Assembly (NCBI GenBank): GCA_049509915.1
Contig: JBEKZL010000020.1
Span: forward strand, 1-64,000
Length of the DNA: 64,000 bases
Reading direction: 5' to 3'
DNA from: JBEKYD01 sp049509915
GTDB lineage: Bacteria > Acidobacteriota > Terriglobia > Bryobacterales > Bryobacteraceae
The position numbers and the translations under genes are program-made. Positions 14,259-22,459 of this stretch are shown here, one piece after another. Position 1 is the stretch's first letter. Each line of letters starts with the position of its first letter. The notes beneath the pieces were generated by a model. That model was not told the DNA's origin, did no database searches, and worked only from the letters and a program-made list of their open reading frames with translations.

Positions 14259-17200
14259 CTAATGGAAATTGTGCGCTTCGGCCGCCGCCCCGGCGCCCAA
14301 GGCCGCTACCCGTCCCACTTTGATCGAAATCGCGCCATCCTGGTTTTGCAGAATGCCGTCGAGCAGCAGGAATCTCTCCCCGAGCACGGTGAGCTTATAG
14401 CGGTCGAAAACCGCCGGTTCGAGGATGGCGTTGGCGATTCCGGTTTCGTCTTCCAGGCTGAGAAAGACGAAGCCCTTGGCGGTGCCGGGCCGCTGGCGCA
14501 CGATAATGGCGCCGGCCACGCGCACCACCCGGCCGTTGGGAATATGCGCCAGGTCGGCGGCGCGGGCGACCCCCAGGCTGTCCATGGCGGCGCGGCGGTG
14601 CGCCATGGGATGGCGGCCGATATTTACCCCGGTGCCGCGGTAATCGGCCCACAATCGCTCCTCCGTGCTCATGGCGGCGAGCGGCGATGGCGCGCTTTCT
14701 TCCAGTTGCTCCAGCAAGGGGCCAACCGGCAGCACTGCCCGCTGGGTCTGCCAGAGAGCGTCGCGGCGATGCTCACGGCCGAGCGAGTTGAGCGCGCCGA
14801 TTTCCGCCAGCCGGTTGATTTCGTCCCTGCGCAACGCGCGAACCCGCAAGGCCAGGTCGTCGACGCTCGAAAACGGACGCGCTCGCAGAATGGCGCGGGC
14901 CGATTCCTCCCTCAGCCCACGCGCGTAGCGTAAGCCCAACCGCAAGGTATGGCGATCCAACGCGCTGCAATCCCAGTCCGAAACCGACGCGTCCACCGGC
15001 AGCACCCGCAGGCCGTGACGCTGCGCGTCCTTGATCAGAATGGCCGGCGAATAGAACCCCATGGGCTGGTTGTTGAGCAGGGCGCAGGTGAAGGCGGCCA
15101 GATGGTGGCATTTCAGATAGGCGCTGGCATAAGCCAGCAGGGCGAAGCTGGCGGCGTGCGATTCGGGAAAGCCGTAGAGCGCAAACGCGGTGATGGAGCG
15201 CACGATGGCTTCCTGCGTATCGCCCGTAATTCCCTGGCGATTCATCCCCTCGCGCAGCTTGATTTCGATCTCGGCCATGCGCTTTTCGGACCGCTTGAAC
15301 CCCATGGCGCGGCGCAATTCCTCCGCCTGGCCGCCGGTAAATCCGGCCGCGATCATGGCCATGCGCAGCAATTGCTCCTGAAACAGCGGCACGCCCAGAG
15401 TGCGGCGGAGCACCGGTTCGAGCGAGGGATGGAGGCAATCCGGCGGCTCCCTTCCCTGGCGGCGATTTAAATAAGGATGCACCATCTTGCCCACAATCGG
15501 GCCGGGGCGGATGATCGCCACCTGCACCACCAGGTCGTAAAAGCAGAGGGGTTTCATGCGCGGCAGCGAGGACATCTGGGCCCGGCTTTCCACCTGAAAC
15601 ATGCCGATGGTATCGGCTTTTTGCAAAGCTTCGAAAACTGACGGGTCGTCCTGCGGCAGGTGGGCCAGGTCGACCGCTTCGCCATAGATCGCCGGAATGC
15701 GCTGCAGGGTTTCTTCGATGACGGCCATCATGCCGAGGCCGAGCAGGTCGACTTTGATGATCCCCATATCGGCGCAATCTTCCTTGTCCCACTGCACGAC
15801 AACGCGGCCGGGCATGGTGGCCGGCTCTAGAGGCACCACCGAATCGAGCGCATCCTGGCAGATCACCATACCGCCGGAATGCTGGCCGAGATGGCGCGGC
15901 AGATCCTGCGCCATTTCATACAGCTCGAAGAATTTGCGCACGCGCGGATGGGTCAGGTCGAGGCCCGCATCGCGGAAACGCAGTTCGGTGGTATCTTTGG
16001 GGTCCTTCCATTCCATGGCGTGCGTCAGCGAGGAGAGCCGGTCGAGCGAAGTAACATCGAACCCCAGCGCTTTGCCCACTTCGCGCGCCGCCGAGCGGCC
16101 GCGATAGGTGATAACGTTGGCCGTCATGGCGGCGCCCAATTGGCCGAAGCGCTGGTAGACGTACTGAATGGCGCGTTCGCGCTGGGCGCCGCTGGGCAGG
16201 TCGATATCGATGTCCGGCCATTCGCCGCGCTCTTCGGAGAGGAAGCGCTCGAACAGCAGATCCATGCCGACCGGATCGACGGCGGTGATTTCCAGAGAGT
16301 AGCAGACGGCGCTATTGGCGGCCGAGCCGCGGCCCTGCGCCAGAATGCGATTCTCGCGGCAGAAGCGCACGATGTCCCAGACGATCAGGAAATAGCCCTC
16401 CAACCCGAGCTTTTCGATGAGCGCCAGTTCGCGCTCGATCTGGGCGCGGGCGCGCGCGTGGTACGGGCGGTAGCGGCGGTGCGCGCCTTCGTCGGTCAGG
16501 CGGCGCAAGTAACTCGCCATGGTTTCGTTTTCCGGAACCGGGTAGCGCGGGAAGCGATAGCCCAGATCGTTGAGCGTAAATTTCAGGCGAGAGGAGATTT
16601 CCATCGTGCTGGCGATGGCTTCGGGAAGGTCGGCAAATAAGCGCTCCATTTCCGCCGGCGTTTTGACGTGCCGCTCGGAATTGGCTTCGAGCCTTCGGCC
16701 GGCGGTGGCCAGGGTGACTTTCCGGCGAACGCAGGTGAAGACGTCCAGCAACTGGCGGCGGTCGGGCGCGGCGTAAGCGGGGGCGTTGGTGGCCACAAGC
16801 GGCAAGCCCAGGCCGCGCGCCGATTCGACGATGCGTTGGTTCTCCGCTTCCTGGCTGCGATGGTGATGGCGTTCCAAACGCGCGTAAACATTGTGCTTGC
16901 CGAAGGTATCTACCAGCAGAGGCGATGGATGGCGAGTGAGGCAGAGGAGGCCGCGCGCGAACTCGGCCAGTTCTTCCGGTGTAGCCGCGCCTTCGCCTTT
17001 CGGCGCACGCAGCTTCATGCGCGTGATAAGCCGGCAGAGGTTGCGGTAGCCTTCGCGAGTGGCCGCCAGCAGTACGTAGCTGGCGCCGTCGGTGCAAGTA
17101 ATTTCCGAGCCGATGTGGGCGCGCACTCCGGCTTTTTTTGCCGCCATGTGAAAGCGCGGCGCGCCATATACGCCGTTGCGATCCGCCAGCCCCATTGCCG

Positions 17201-17300
17201 GCATGCCATAGTTTGCGCAGGCTGCGATCAGGTCTTCAGGAAGAGAAGCCCCTTCGAGAAAACTAAAAGCGGAGCGGGCGTAGAGTTCGGTGTAGGGCAT
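14259..17300 (-). CDS. dnaE2: Error-prone DNA polymerase III alpha subunit DnaE2
   Basis: DnaE2 is the catalytic subunit for damage-induced mutagenesis together with ImuA and ImuB. The product is 1013 aa from the ATG at 17300 (PYTELYARSAFSFLEGAS, a typical PHP-domain start). The polymerase active site is seen as GRGSAANS and PDIDIDLPSG; the later helix-hairpin-helix and OB-fold (VRVAGAIIVRQRPGTAKGFV) are also present. It is the last gene of an imuA-imuB-dnaE2 set. A 34-bp-arm hairpin lies between imuB and dnaE2 and could affect read-through. The 3' end lies 25 bases from the IS3 element and the frame is intact. Confidence 0.95.
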   Translation of the reverse strand: MPYTELYARSAFSFLEGASLPEDLIAACANYGMPAMGLADRNGVYGAPRFHMAAKKAGVRAHIGSEITCTDGASYVLLAATREGYRNLCRLITRMKLRAPKGEGAATPEELAEFARGLLCLTRHPSPLLVDTFGKHNVYARLERHHHRSQEAENQRIVESARGLGLPLVATNAPAYAAPDRRQLLDVFTCVRRKVTLATAGRRLEANSERHVKTPAEMERLFADLPEAIASTMEISSRLKFTLNDLGYRFPRYPVPENETMASYLRRLTDEGAHRRYRPYHARARAQIERELALIEKLGLEGYFLIVWDIVRFCRENRILAQGRGSAANSAVCYSLEITAVDPVGMDLLFERFLSEERGEWPDIDIDLPSGAQRERAIQYVYQRFGQLGAAMTANVITYRGRSAAREVGKALGFDVTSLDRLSSLTHAMEWKDPKDTTELRFRDAGLDLTHPRVRKFFELYEMAQDLPRHLGQHSGGMVICQDALDSVVPLEPATMPGRVVVQWDKEDCADMGIIKVDLLGLGMMAVIEETLQRIPAIYGEAVDLAHLPQDDPSVFEALQKADTIGMFQVESRAQMSSLPRMKPLCFYDLVVQVAIIRPGPIVGKMVHPYLNRRQGREPPDCLHPSLEPVLRRTLGVPLFQEQLLRMAMIAAGFTGGQAEELRRAMGFKRSEKRMAEIEIKLREGMNRQGITGDTQEAIVRSITAFALYGFPESHAASFALLAYASAYLKCHHLAAFTCALLNNQPMGFYSPAILIKDAQRHGLRVLPVDASVSDWDCSALDRHTLRLGLRYARGLREESARAILRARPFSSVDDLALRVRALRRDEINRLAEIGALNSLGREHRRDALWQTQRAVLPVGPLLEQLEESAPSPLAAMSTEERLWADYRGTGVNIGRHPMAHRRAAMDSLGVARAADLAHIPNGRVVRVAGAIIVRQRPGTAKGFVFLSLEDETGIANAILEPAVFDRYKLTVLGERFLLLDGILQNQDGAISIKVGRVAALGAGAAAEAHNFH

Positions 17301-17315
17301 GGAAGCAATCAATTG

Positions 17316-17395
17316 ATAGCCACCGATGAACACCGATGAACACCGATAATCTTTATTTCTTTTATCGGCGTTCATCGGTGTTCATCGGTGGCTAT
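17316..17395. repeat. Long near-perfect hairpin made of CACCGATGAA repeats
   Basis: The arms are 34 bp each (17316-17349 and 17362-17395) and pair with a single mismatch; the loop is 12 bases of T-rich sequence. Each arm contains tandem copies of CACCGATGAA. It fills the gap between imuB and dnaE2. As RNA it would form a very stable stem. A diverged half copy occurs at 8841-8860, so this is a dispersed repeat and not only a local terminator. Confidence 0.8.
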
Positions 17396-17419
17396 ATTTC
17401 TTCACGCCTTTCAGCTCTG

Positions 17420-18766
17420 CTAGTCATAATTTCCTTCCACGAACCAGCCGGCCGGATCGCAATAGAGACGGTAGAGGCAGCCGTCGGAAAGGGCGATGTC
17501 CCATTCGTCGCGCGACCAGGGATCGGGAGTCCACCAATCGCCCGAGCTTCGCCAGGGGCCGGCCAGATCGACCACTTTGCCGCGGACGCCAACGGCCGTG
17601 ATCGCTCCGGGCTGGCTCCGCACCAGCGTCACGCGCGCGGCGCGGGCGGGACGGAAGCGGCGCAGAACCAGAGCTGGGCTGCCAGCAGCGTGGCTTGCCA
17701 CCGAAGCGCGGCCCCATCCGCTGCAGTTGGAAAAGGCGTCCGCCCGATGGGTATCGAGTACTTGCGGCGTGCCCACGTTTTGGTCGCCAACGATGGCCCG
17801 CACCCGCGCCAGGGTGATTTCGAATTTTACCGGCTCCGGCGCGGCCGGCAGGAACAACCCGCTCTGCGCGGCCTGCGGCTTGGCCGGGTGCAGCCCAAGC
17901 CACACCGAAACCACCGGCGCGGCCGGCGGATGAGCCGCCAGGTCGAGCTGCCAAAGCTTCAGGAACGCTTTGGTATCGAGCGACGGCACGGGCAGACGCA
18001 AAACGCGCTCGTGGATGGCAGAGTTTTCCAGCTTCAACCGCAGGCGCAATTCGTCGGTCGACAGCGCGCGCGTGGCCAAACGCATGGCGAGGCCGTTGAG
18101 CAGACGCGCCACCAGGAACGCTAGCGGTTCCAGCAGATCCACCGGATATTCCGGCTCGAACTCTTCTTCGAAGCGTTCCGGGTCGCCGATGGGCTTGAGT
18201 TTGCGGTCGGCTTCGCCGCGCGCCAGTTCGCGCAGGCGAAGGCTCTCCGGCCCCAGGCGCTCGGCGATGCCCAGAGGCGGCAGCGCGGCCAAGTCCTGAA
18301 AACGGCGGATACCCCAGCGGTCGAGTGTCTGTGCCAGTTCCGGGGAAGGCGCCAGTAGCGCCAGCGGCAGCGGCGCCAGAAATTTGGCCTCGTCGCCGTA
18401 AGGAACGATGCTGAGCCCCGCGAAACCGCGCGCGGCGCAGATGGCGGCATCGGGATTGGAAGCCAGCGCCAGGTGGAGCAAATTGTGGGGCGGACCCCCA
18501 GGTCCGCGCGGGTCCCCCTGGACCCGCTTTTTTGCAGACTCCCGACAAGCCGGCCAGGGGGCCGGCTGCGGACCAGGGGGTCCGCCCCACAAACGTTCCC
18601 CGGCGCGGCGCAAAATGGCGGCGGCGATCTCCTGCGGCAGGCCGAAAAGGCGATCCAGCCCCGAAATGTCGAATATCACCGTATCGGCGGCGGTCTGTTC
18701 CACGGTGGGCGAAAATTCGGCCGCCAGAGCCTTCAGATTACCCGGGCCGTGAAGACAGGCGAACAT
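17420..18766 (-). CDS. imuB: ImuB-like inactive Y-family polymerase
   Basis: ImuB is an adaptor in the DnaE2 mutasome that binds the sliding clamp; the family is related to Y-family polymerases but lacks their catalytic acids. The N-terminus (VIFDISGLDRLFGLPQEIA) and the following LALASNPDAAICAARG segment are typical, as are the later YPVDLLEPLAFL and the C-terminal WWTPDPWSRDEWDI region. Between residues 58 and 95 the sequence is interrupted by a proline/glycine-rich stretch encoded by a 110-bp palindromic repeat that stays in frame. The start overlaps imuA by 34 bases. The 448-aa length is near normal once the insert is removed. Confidence 0.9.
   Translation of the reverse strand: MFACLHGPGNLKALAAEFSPTVEQTAADTVIFDISGLDRLFGLPQEIAAAILRRAGERLWGGPPGPQPAPWPACRESAKKRVQGDPRGPGGPPHNLLHLALASNPDAAICAARGFAGLSIVPYGDEAKFLAPLPLALLAPSPELAQTLDRWGIRRFQDLAALPPLGIAERLGPESLRLRELARGEADRKLKPIGDPERFEEEFEPEYPVDLLEPLAFLVARLLNGLAMRLATRALSTDELRLRLKLENSAIHERVLRLPVPSLDTKAFLKLWQLDLAAHPPAAPVVSVWLGLHPAKPQAAQSGLFLPAAPEPVKFEITLARVRAIVGDQNVGTPQVLDTHRADAFSNCSGWGRASVASHAAGSPALVLRRFRPARAARVTLVRSQPGAITAVGVRGKVVDLAGPWRSSGDWWTPDPWSRDEWDIALSDGCLYRLYCDPAGWFVEGNYD
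18483..18592. repeat. 110-bp palindromic repeat inserted in frame in imuB
   Basis: The outer arms of 25 bp (TTGTGGGGCGGACCCCCAGG and its complement at the other side, one mismatch) enclose two further perfect small hairpins (GCGGGTCC/GGACCCGC at 18508-18527 and GCCGGC/GCCGGC at 18549-18566). In the imuB frame it adds about 37 residues such as GGPPGPQPAPWPA and DPRGPGGPP at a place where other ImuB proteins have a short loop. A half copy lies at 20733-20756. Confidence 0.8.
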
Positions 18767-19401
18767 GGTTTACTCCGTGAAGTGGAAGCGCGCACGCGCA
18801 TGCCGCGCAACAGGCGGCCGGGGGGCGAGCCCGACCAAGCCGTCCGCTCGCGCGCGCATTCCAGTTGCAGCGTGGCGCAGGTTTTGGCGTTCGATTGCCG
18901 CGAGATGGCGACCAGCACGGTGGGGGTGTGCTCCACGGCGCGGCGCAGGCGAAACCAGGAAGTCAGCGAAATGCGGCGGGCGCTGGCCGCGTCGGTATCG
19001 CCCAGATCAAGCGCCACCACGCCAAAACCGCCGCCCTGAATCAACAGATCGGCCGCCCGCAGCGCGTGCTCGGCGTTATGGCCGCAACGCACCCAGAGCA
19101 GCCGCGACAGGCAAACGCCGGCGTTTTCGGCCGATGCGGGATCGAACGCGTCTTCCGCATCCACCAGGGCGCAGAATTCCTGCCGCGACGTGGCCTGAGC
19201 CAGAATCGCGGTCATTAAAGTAGCCCGGCCGGACGACCCGGAGCCGAAAATTTCGGTCAGGCAACCGCGTGGCAATCCCCCGGAACCGGCATCGATTTCG
19301 GCAATCCCGGAGGACACGGTTTCCGGCGACGGCCGGCATCGCCAATCCAGTTGGCCGCTAAGTACAGATGCGAATTGGGGTAGAAGAACAGCCGATGACA
19401 T
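18733..19401 (-). CDS. imuA: ImuA-like RecA-fold protein
   Basis: ImuA is a RecA-like partner of ImuB and DnaE2 in SOS mutagenesis. The 222-aa product has the RecA-type N-terminal GIAEIDAGSGGLPRGCLTEI, a degenerate Walker A (FGSGSSGRATL) and a hydrophobic Walker-B-like strand (GVVALDLGD). The C-terminus overlaps the start of imuB by 34 bases, so translation of the pair is coupled. A good minus-strand promoter with repeated ATTCG/CGAAT motifs lies just upstream. The ATG at 19401 has no convincing ribosome site. Confidence 0.87.
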   Translation of the reverse strand: MSSAVLLPQFASVLSGQLDWRCRPSPETVSSGIAEIDAGSGGLPRGCLTEIFGSGSSGRATLMTAILAQATSRQEFCALVDAEDAFDPASAENAGVCLSRLLWVRCGHNAEHALRAADLLIQGGGFGVVALDLGDTDAASARRISLTSWFRLRRAVEHTPTVLVAISRQSNAKTCATLQLECARERTAWSGSPPGRLLRGMRVRASTSRSKPCSPVFTARVI

Positions 19402-19456
19402 TCGCTTTTTATTCGCCCGTACTCTATTTTTACAGCGCGTGTGGGGCGAATGTCAA
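19400..19456 (-). promoter_or_regulatory. imuA promoter with repeated ATTCG boxes (possible LexA operator)
   Basis: On the minus strand a TTGACA (19456-19451) and a TAAAAA (19432-19427) are separated by 18 bases. ATTC occurs twice in direct orientation with a seven-base spacer (19400-19403 and 19411-19414), and ATTCGCCC at 19411-19418 is repeated inverted as GGGCGAAT at 19444-19451, flanking the -10 region. Alphaproteobacterial LexA binds direct repeats GTTC-N7-GTTC, so the spacing is suggestive. That a LexA-type repressor binds here is an inference. Confidence 0.45.
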
Positions 19457-19490
19457 GGAAGGAGATTGGCGCGCTCTATCTACCTTCTTT

Positions 19491-20351
19491 TTATATATTT
19501 ACCAGCTTGACCAGGTTCCGGCCGCAAATGATGCTGGCCTGGTGTTTATCGCCGCCGGGGCCGGGCCAGTGCGTTTCCAGGCTGATCCAGCCGCGGTAGC
19601 CGTCGCGCTCGAGCGCTGCGATCTGGCCGGGCCAATCCAGGGTGCCTTTGCCCAGTTCCAGCCATTCGGCTTTGTGATCGTGGACGCGGCAATCCTTAGC
19701 GTGAACGTGGACAATACGTCCGGCGGGAATTTTCGCGTAGCCTTCGGGGAAAGGATTCTCTCCCGACACCAGGGCATTGGCCGGATCCCAGACCACTTTC
19801 AATGCGGGATGGTCCAACGCCGCCAGCACTCGGGCGGTTTCTTCGCCGGTTGAGATGTTACAGGCGTGCTCGTTTTCGATGCCGATGGTTACGCCCTGAG
19901 CCGCCGCCTGCTCCGCCAACCCGCCCAATGCGTCCACAATCCGCGAGAAACATTCGTCGGGACGTACCGTGCGCCAGTAGGTAAACACGCGGATGATGCG
20001 CGCTCCGGTGATCGCGGCAATTTCGAAAGCGCGAGCCGCCAGGCGCGGCTGGTCGGCGAAGGTGTGGCGCGCGGCGAAGACGTCCTGCTGGAAACGGGCA
20101 TCCACCGCAGGCGCATCCGGCAGCACGCACTTGAGCAGCGGCGAAGCGATGGAAACCACTTCCAGGCCATAACTATTCGCCAGGGCAACAGCTTGATCCA
20201 CTTCCTTGTCGGTGAGATCGACAATGTTCTTGCCGGATAACATGCGGAATTCCGCACCAGCGATGCCGATGGCGGACATGGAGCGGGCAGCGCGATCGAG
20301 GTCGGGCGAAAACTCGTCAGTGATGGCGGCAACCGGAAATCGAGCGGACAT
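19491..20351 (-). CDS. Sugar phosphate isomerase/epimerase (xylose isomerase-like TIM barrel)
   Basis: A 286-aa protein of the AP-endonuclease-2 superfamily. Metal ligands are seen in order as the E of GIENEHACN, the D of VVWDPANA, the H-D pair in VHVHAKDCRVH and the E of WISLETHW. Enzymes of this fold isomerise or epimerise sugars or act on inositol derivatives. The start at 20351 gives the canonical beginning FPVAAITDEFS; the open frame reaching 20525 has no homology. There is no signal peptide, so it is cytoplasmic. The substrate cannot be told from sequence, and no sugar genes lie next to it. Confidence 0.85.
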   Translation of the reverse strand: MSARFPVAAITDEFSPDLDRAARSMSAIGIAGAEFRMLSGKNIVDLTDKEVDQAVALANSYGLEVVSIASPLLKCVLPDAPAVDARFQQDVFAARHTFADQPRLAARAFEIAAITGARIIRVFTYWRTVRPDECFSRIVDALGGLAEQAAAQGVTIGIENEHACNISTGEETARVLAALDHPALKVVWDPANALVSGENPFPEGYAKIPAGRIVHVHAKDCRVHDHKAEWLELGKGTLDWPGQIAALERDGYRGWISLETHWPGPGGDKHQASIICGRNLVKLVNI

Positions 20352-20396
20352 GGAAAACCTATTGTAGTATTGCCCGAAGATGTAAACTTCTAGTCG

Positions 20397-20654
20397 ATGC
20401 CGGAAGAATGGAGATTGCTGCTTCGGTTTGTGCTTACCCAGCGACTGGAAATCAACGCGATCGAGAGCGCCCTGAAGAATTCGAAACTTCTGACGGACGC
20501 GCAGATCAAAGAGATTCGCAAACAAGCATTGCAGACAGCCAGGGCGTGGTCTTCTGAGGAGAAGGACGACGTGTTGAAGCTAATCGGAATACACTCCTCG
20601 CCAGATGCCATGATGCTGGTGCCGCCGATAGGGGAAAACGAAAAATCGATATGA
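20397..20654 (+). CDS. Hypothetical 85-aa protein
   Basis: A small, charged, helical protein starting at an ATG 45 bases from the divergent isomerase gene. Sequence such as ESALKNSKLLTDAQIKEIRK and SSEEKDDVLKLIGI looks like real helical protein, and codon use is moderate. There is no membrane segment and no recognised family. Confidence 0.5.
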   Translation: MPEEWRLLLRFVLTQRLEINAIESALKNSKLLTDAQIKEIRKQALQTARAWSSEEKDDVLKLIGIHSSPDAMMLVPPIGENEKSI

Positions 20655-20732
20655 GCAACTGGGCCGCGCATCTCTCAGTGGATGATGGCGCTGTTTTACG
20701 GCCACCGGCGATGCGCGACCATGGGGGCGCTC

Positions 20733-20756
20733 GCGGACGAGGGCGTCCGCCCACCA
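20733..20756 (+). repeat. Half copy of the palindromic repeat found in imuB
   Basis: GCGGACGAGGGCGTCCGCCC matches the right arm of the 18483-18592 element (GCGGACCAGGGGGTCCGCCC) with few changes and forms its own GCGGAC/GTCCGC stem. It lies in the leader of the aminotransferase gene. Confidence 0.55.
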
Positions 20757-20835
20757 CGGGATACGGGCTGGGCGCAAGAAACCGGCGACAAGATCGCCAG
20801 CGCTACGTGCGCAATCTGTGTGAGAATTGCCCTTT

Positions 20836-22008
20836 ATGGCCCAAATTGCTTCCTCGGTGGAACGGGTTCCGCATTCGCGCATTCGGGAATTGGCGGAGAT
20901 TGCCATGCGGATGGATGGAGTGCTGCGGTTGTACTTCGGCGAATCGAACCAGCCTACGCCGGAGTACATCAAGCGGGCGGCCTGGCGCGCGATGGAGGAC
21001 GGGTACACGTTTTACACCGAAAACGCGGGGCTGCCTTCGCTGCGGCAGGCCATCGCCAACCATCATGGGCGGCGGCAGAACGTGGAGATCGACCCGGAAA
21101 CCGAGATCGTGGTGACGGCATCGGGAGTGCAGGCGCTGCACATGGGCATTCGCACAGTGCTCGACCCGGGCGACGAGGCGCTGGTGCTGACACCGGCGTG
21201 GCCCAACGGAGCGTCGATCGTGGCCATGGCAAACGCTCGCGCAGTGGAGATCCCGCAGCCCCTCAATGGCCGCTATTCCATCGATTTTCCGGCGCTCGAA
21301 GCCGCTGTCAACCCGCGCACGCGGCTGCTGGTGTATATTTCGCCTTCGAATCCGCTGGGTTGGGTGGCCACCGAAGAAGAGCAGCGCAATCTACTCGATT
21401 TCGCGCGCCGCCACGATCTGTGGCTCCTGGCCGATGAAGTGTACGACCGGCTCTACTGGAAGGGAACCGAAGCGCTCCAGCCGGCTCCTTCGATTCTGCG
21501 CCTGGCAACGCGCCAGGACGCGGTGATGGTGGTGCAATCCTTTTCGAAGAGCTACTGCATGACCGGTTGGCGGCTGGGGTACCTGGTGAGCCGCCGCGAC
21601 CTGATCGCGAAGGCCACCCAATTGAACGAATTCGTGGTTTCGCACGCGCCCAGCTTCACCCAGAAGGCCGCCGAGACGGCATTGGCGGAAGGGGAAGCGC
21701 CGCTGTGCGATATGCTTGCGCGGCTGCGCCGGAATCGCGATCTCTGCCTGGAGGCGCTGGGGTCGGTGCGCGGCGTGACCGTGCCGGCGCCCGAAGGGGC
21801 TTTCTACGTGTTCCCGCGCATCGATGGAGCCACCGATTCGTTCGCGCTGGCCAAACGGCTATTGCTCGAAACCCGCGTGGGCGTGGCGCCGGGAGTGGCG
21901 TTCGGCGCGGGCGGGGAAGGCTCGCTGCGCATCTGTTATGCCGCCGGGGCGGAAGTCCTGGAGCCGGCCCTGGAACGGATACAAAAGTTCTTGCGCGCCG
22001 GGGCGTAG
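20836..22008 (+). CDS. Class I/II pyridoxal-phosphate aminotransferase
   Basis: A 390-aa fold-type-I aminotransferase of the aspartate aminotransferase subgroup. The PLP contacts are seen as SGVQAL near residue 93, SPSNPLGWV (the arginine-side asparagine motif), the D/Y of LLADEVYDRLYW, and the Schiff-base lysine in SFSKSYCMTGWRLGYL. The C-terminal arginine occurs in GSLRICYA. I use the ATG at 20836; a TTG nine bases earlier is also possible. Its donor and acceptor cannot be deduced. It is followed 43 bases later by mscL, which is probably a chance neighbour. Confidence 0.9.
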   Translation: MAQIASSVERVPHSRIRELAEIAMRMDGVLRLYFGESNQPTPEYIKRAAWRAMEDGYTFYTENAGLPSLRQAIANHHGRRQNVEIDPETEIVVTASGVQALHMGIRTVLDPGDEALVLTPAWPNGASIVAMANARAVEIPQPLNGRYSIDFPALEAAVNPRTRLLVYISPSNPLGWVATEEEQRNLLDFARRHDLWLLADEVYDRLYWKGTEALQPAPSILRLATRQDAVMVVQSFSKSYCMTGWRLGYLVSRRDLIAKATQLNEFVVSHAPSFTQKAAETALAEGEAPLCDMLARLRRNRDLCLEALGSVRGVTVPAPEGAFYVFPRIDGATDSFALAKRLLLETRVGVAPGVAFGAGGEGSLRICYAAGAEVLEPALERIQKFLRAGA

Positions 22009-22051
22009 TTCGTCATGATAAACAGGATCGTATCGGTGGAAAGGAACGGGC

Positions 22052-22456
22052 ATGTTCAAAGGCTTTAAGAATTTTCTGATGCGCGGCAATGTGGTGGACC
22101 TGGCGGTTGCGGTGATCATCGGCGGTGCATTCGGCAAAGTGGTGACGGCGCTCACCACGGATTTTCTGACACCCTTAATCGGGATTTTCGGCGGTACGCC
22201 GGATTTCAAGGGCGTTGTATTTACCCTGAATGGCAGCAAGTTTCTGATCGGCGATTTTGTCGACGCGCTGATCGCCTTTATCATGGTGGCGGCAACCATT
22301 TACTTCTTCATCGTGGCGCCGATGAATGCTCTCGCAGCGCGGCGAAAGCGAGGTGAAGTGCCGCCCGACCCGACTACCAAGAAATGCCCAGAGTGCTTGA
22401 GCGAGATCCCCCTGGCGGCGCGGCGCTGCGCCTTCTGCACCAGCACGCTGAGCTAG
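22052..22456 (+). CDS. mscL: Large-conductance mechanosensitive channel MscL with C-terminal zinc ribbon
   Basis: MscL opens under membrane tension to release solutes in osmotic downshock. The first helix is FKNFLMRGNVVDLAVAVIIG, with the pore-lining glycine and alanine pattern, then the periplasmic loop and the second helix (DALIAFIMVAATIYFFIVAP). The unusual part is the end: after the cytoplasmic helix comes KCPECLSEIPLAARRCAFC, two CxxC pairs that should bind zinc. The 134-aa length is usual, the ribbon replacing part of the cytoplasmic bundle. A ribosome site GGAAAGGAA precedes the ATG. The next gene begins four bases after the stop. Confidence 0.92.
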   Translation: MFKGFKNFLMRGNVVDLAVAVIIGGAFGKVVTALTTDFLTPLIGIFGGTPDFKGVVFTLNGSKFLIGDFVDALIAFIMVAATIYFFIVAPMNALAARRKRGEVPPDPTTKKCPECLSEIPLAARRCAFCTSTLS

Positions 22457-22459
22457 GGG

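Noticed and set aside
17316..17395. CRISPR-like reading of the tandem CACCGATGAA units
   Set aside because: The units are adjacent, without spacers, and form two arms of one hairpin; no cas genes are present.
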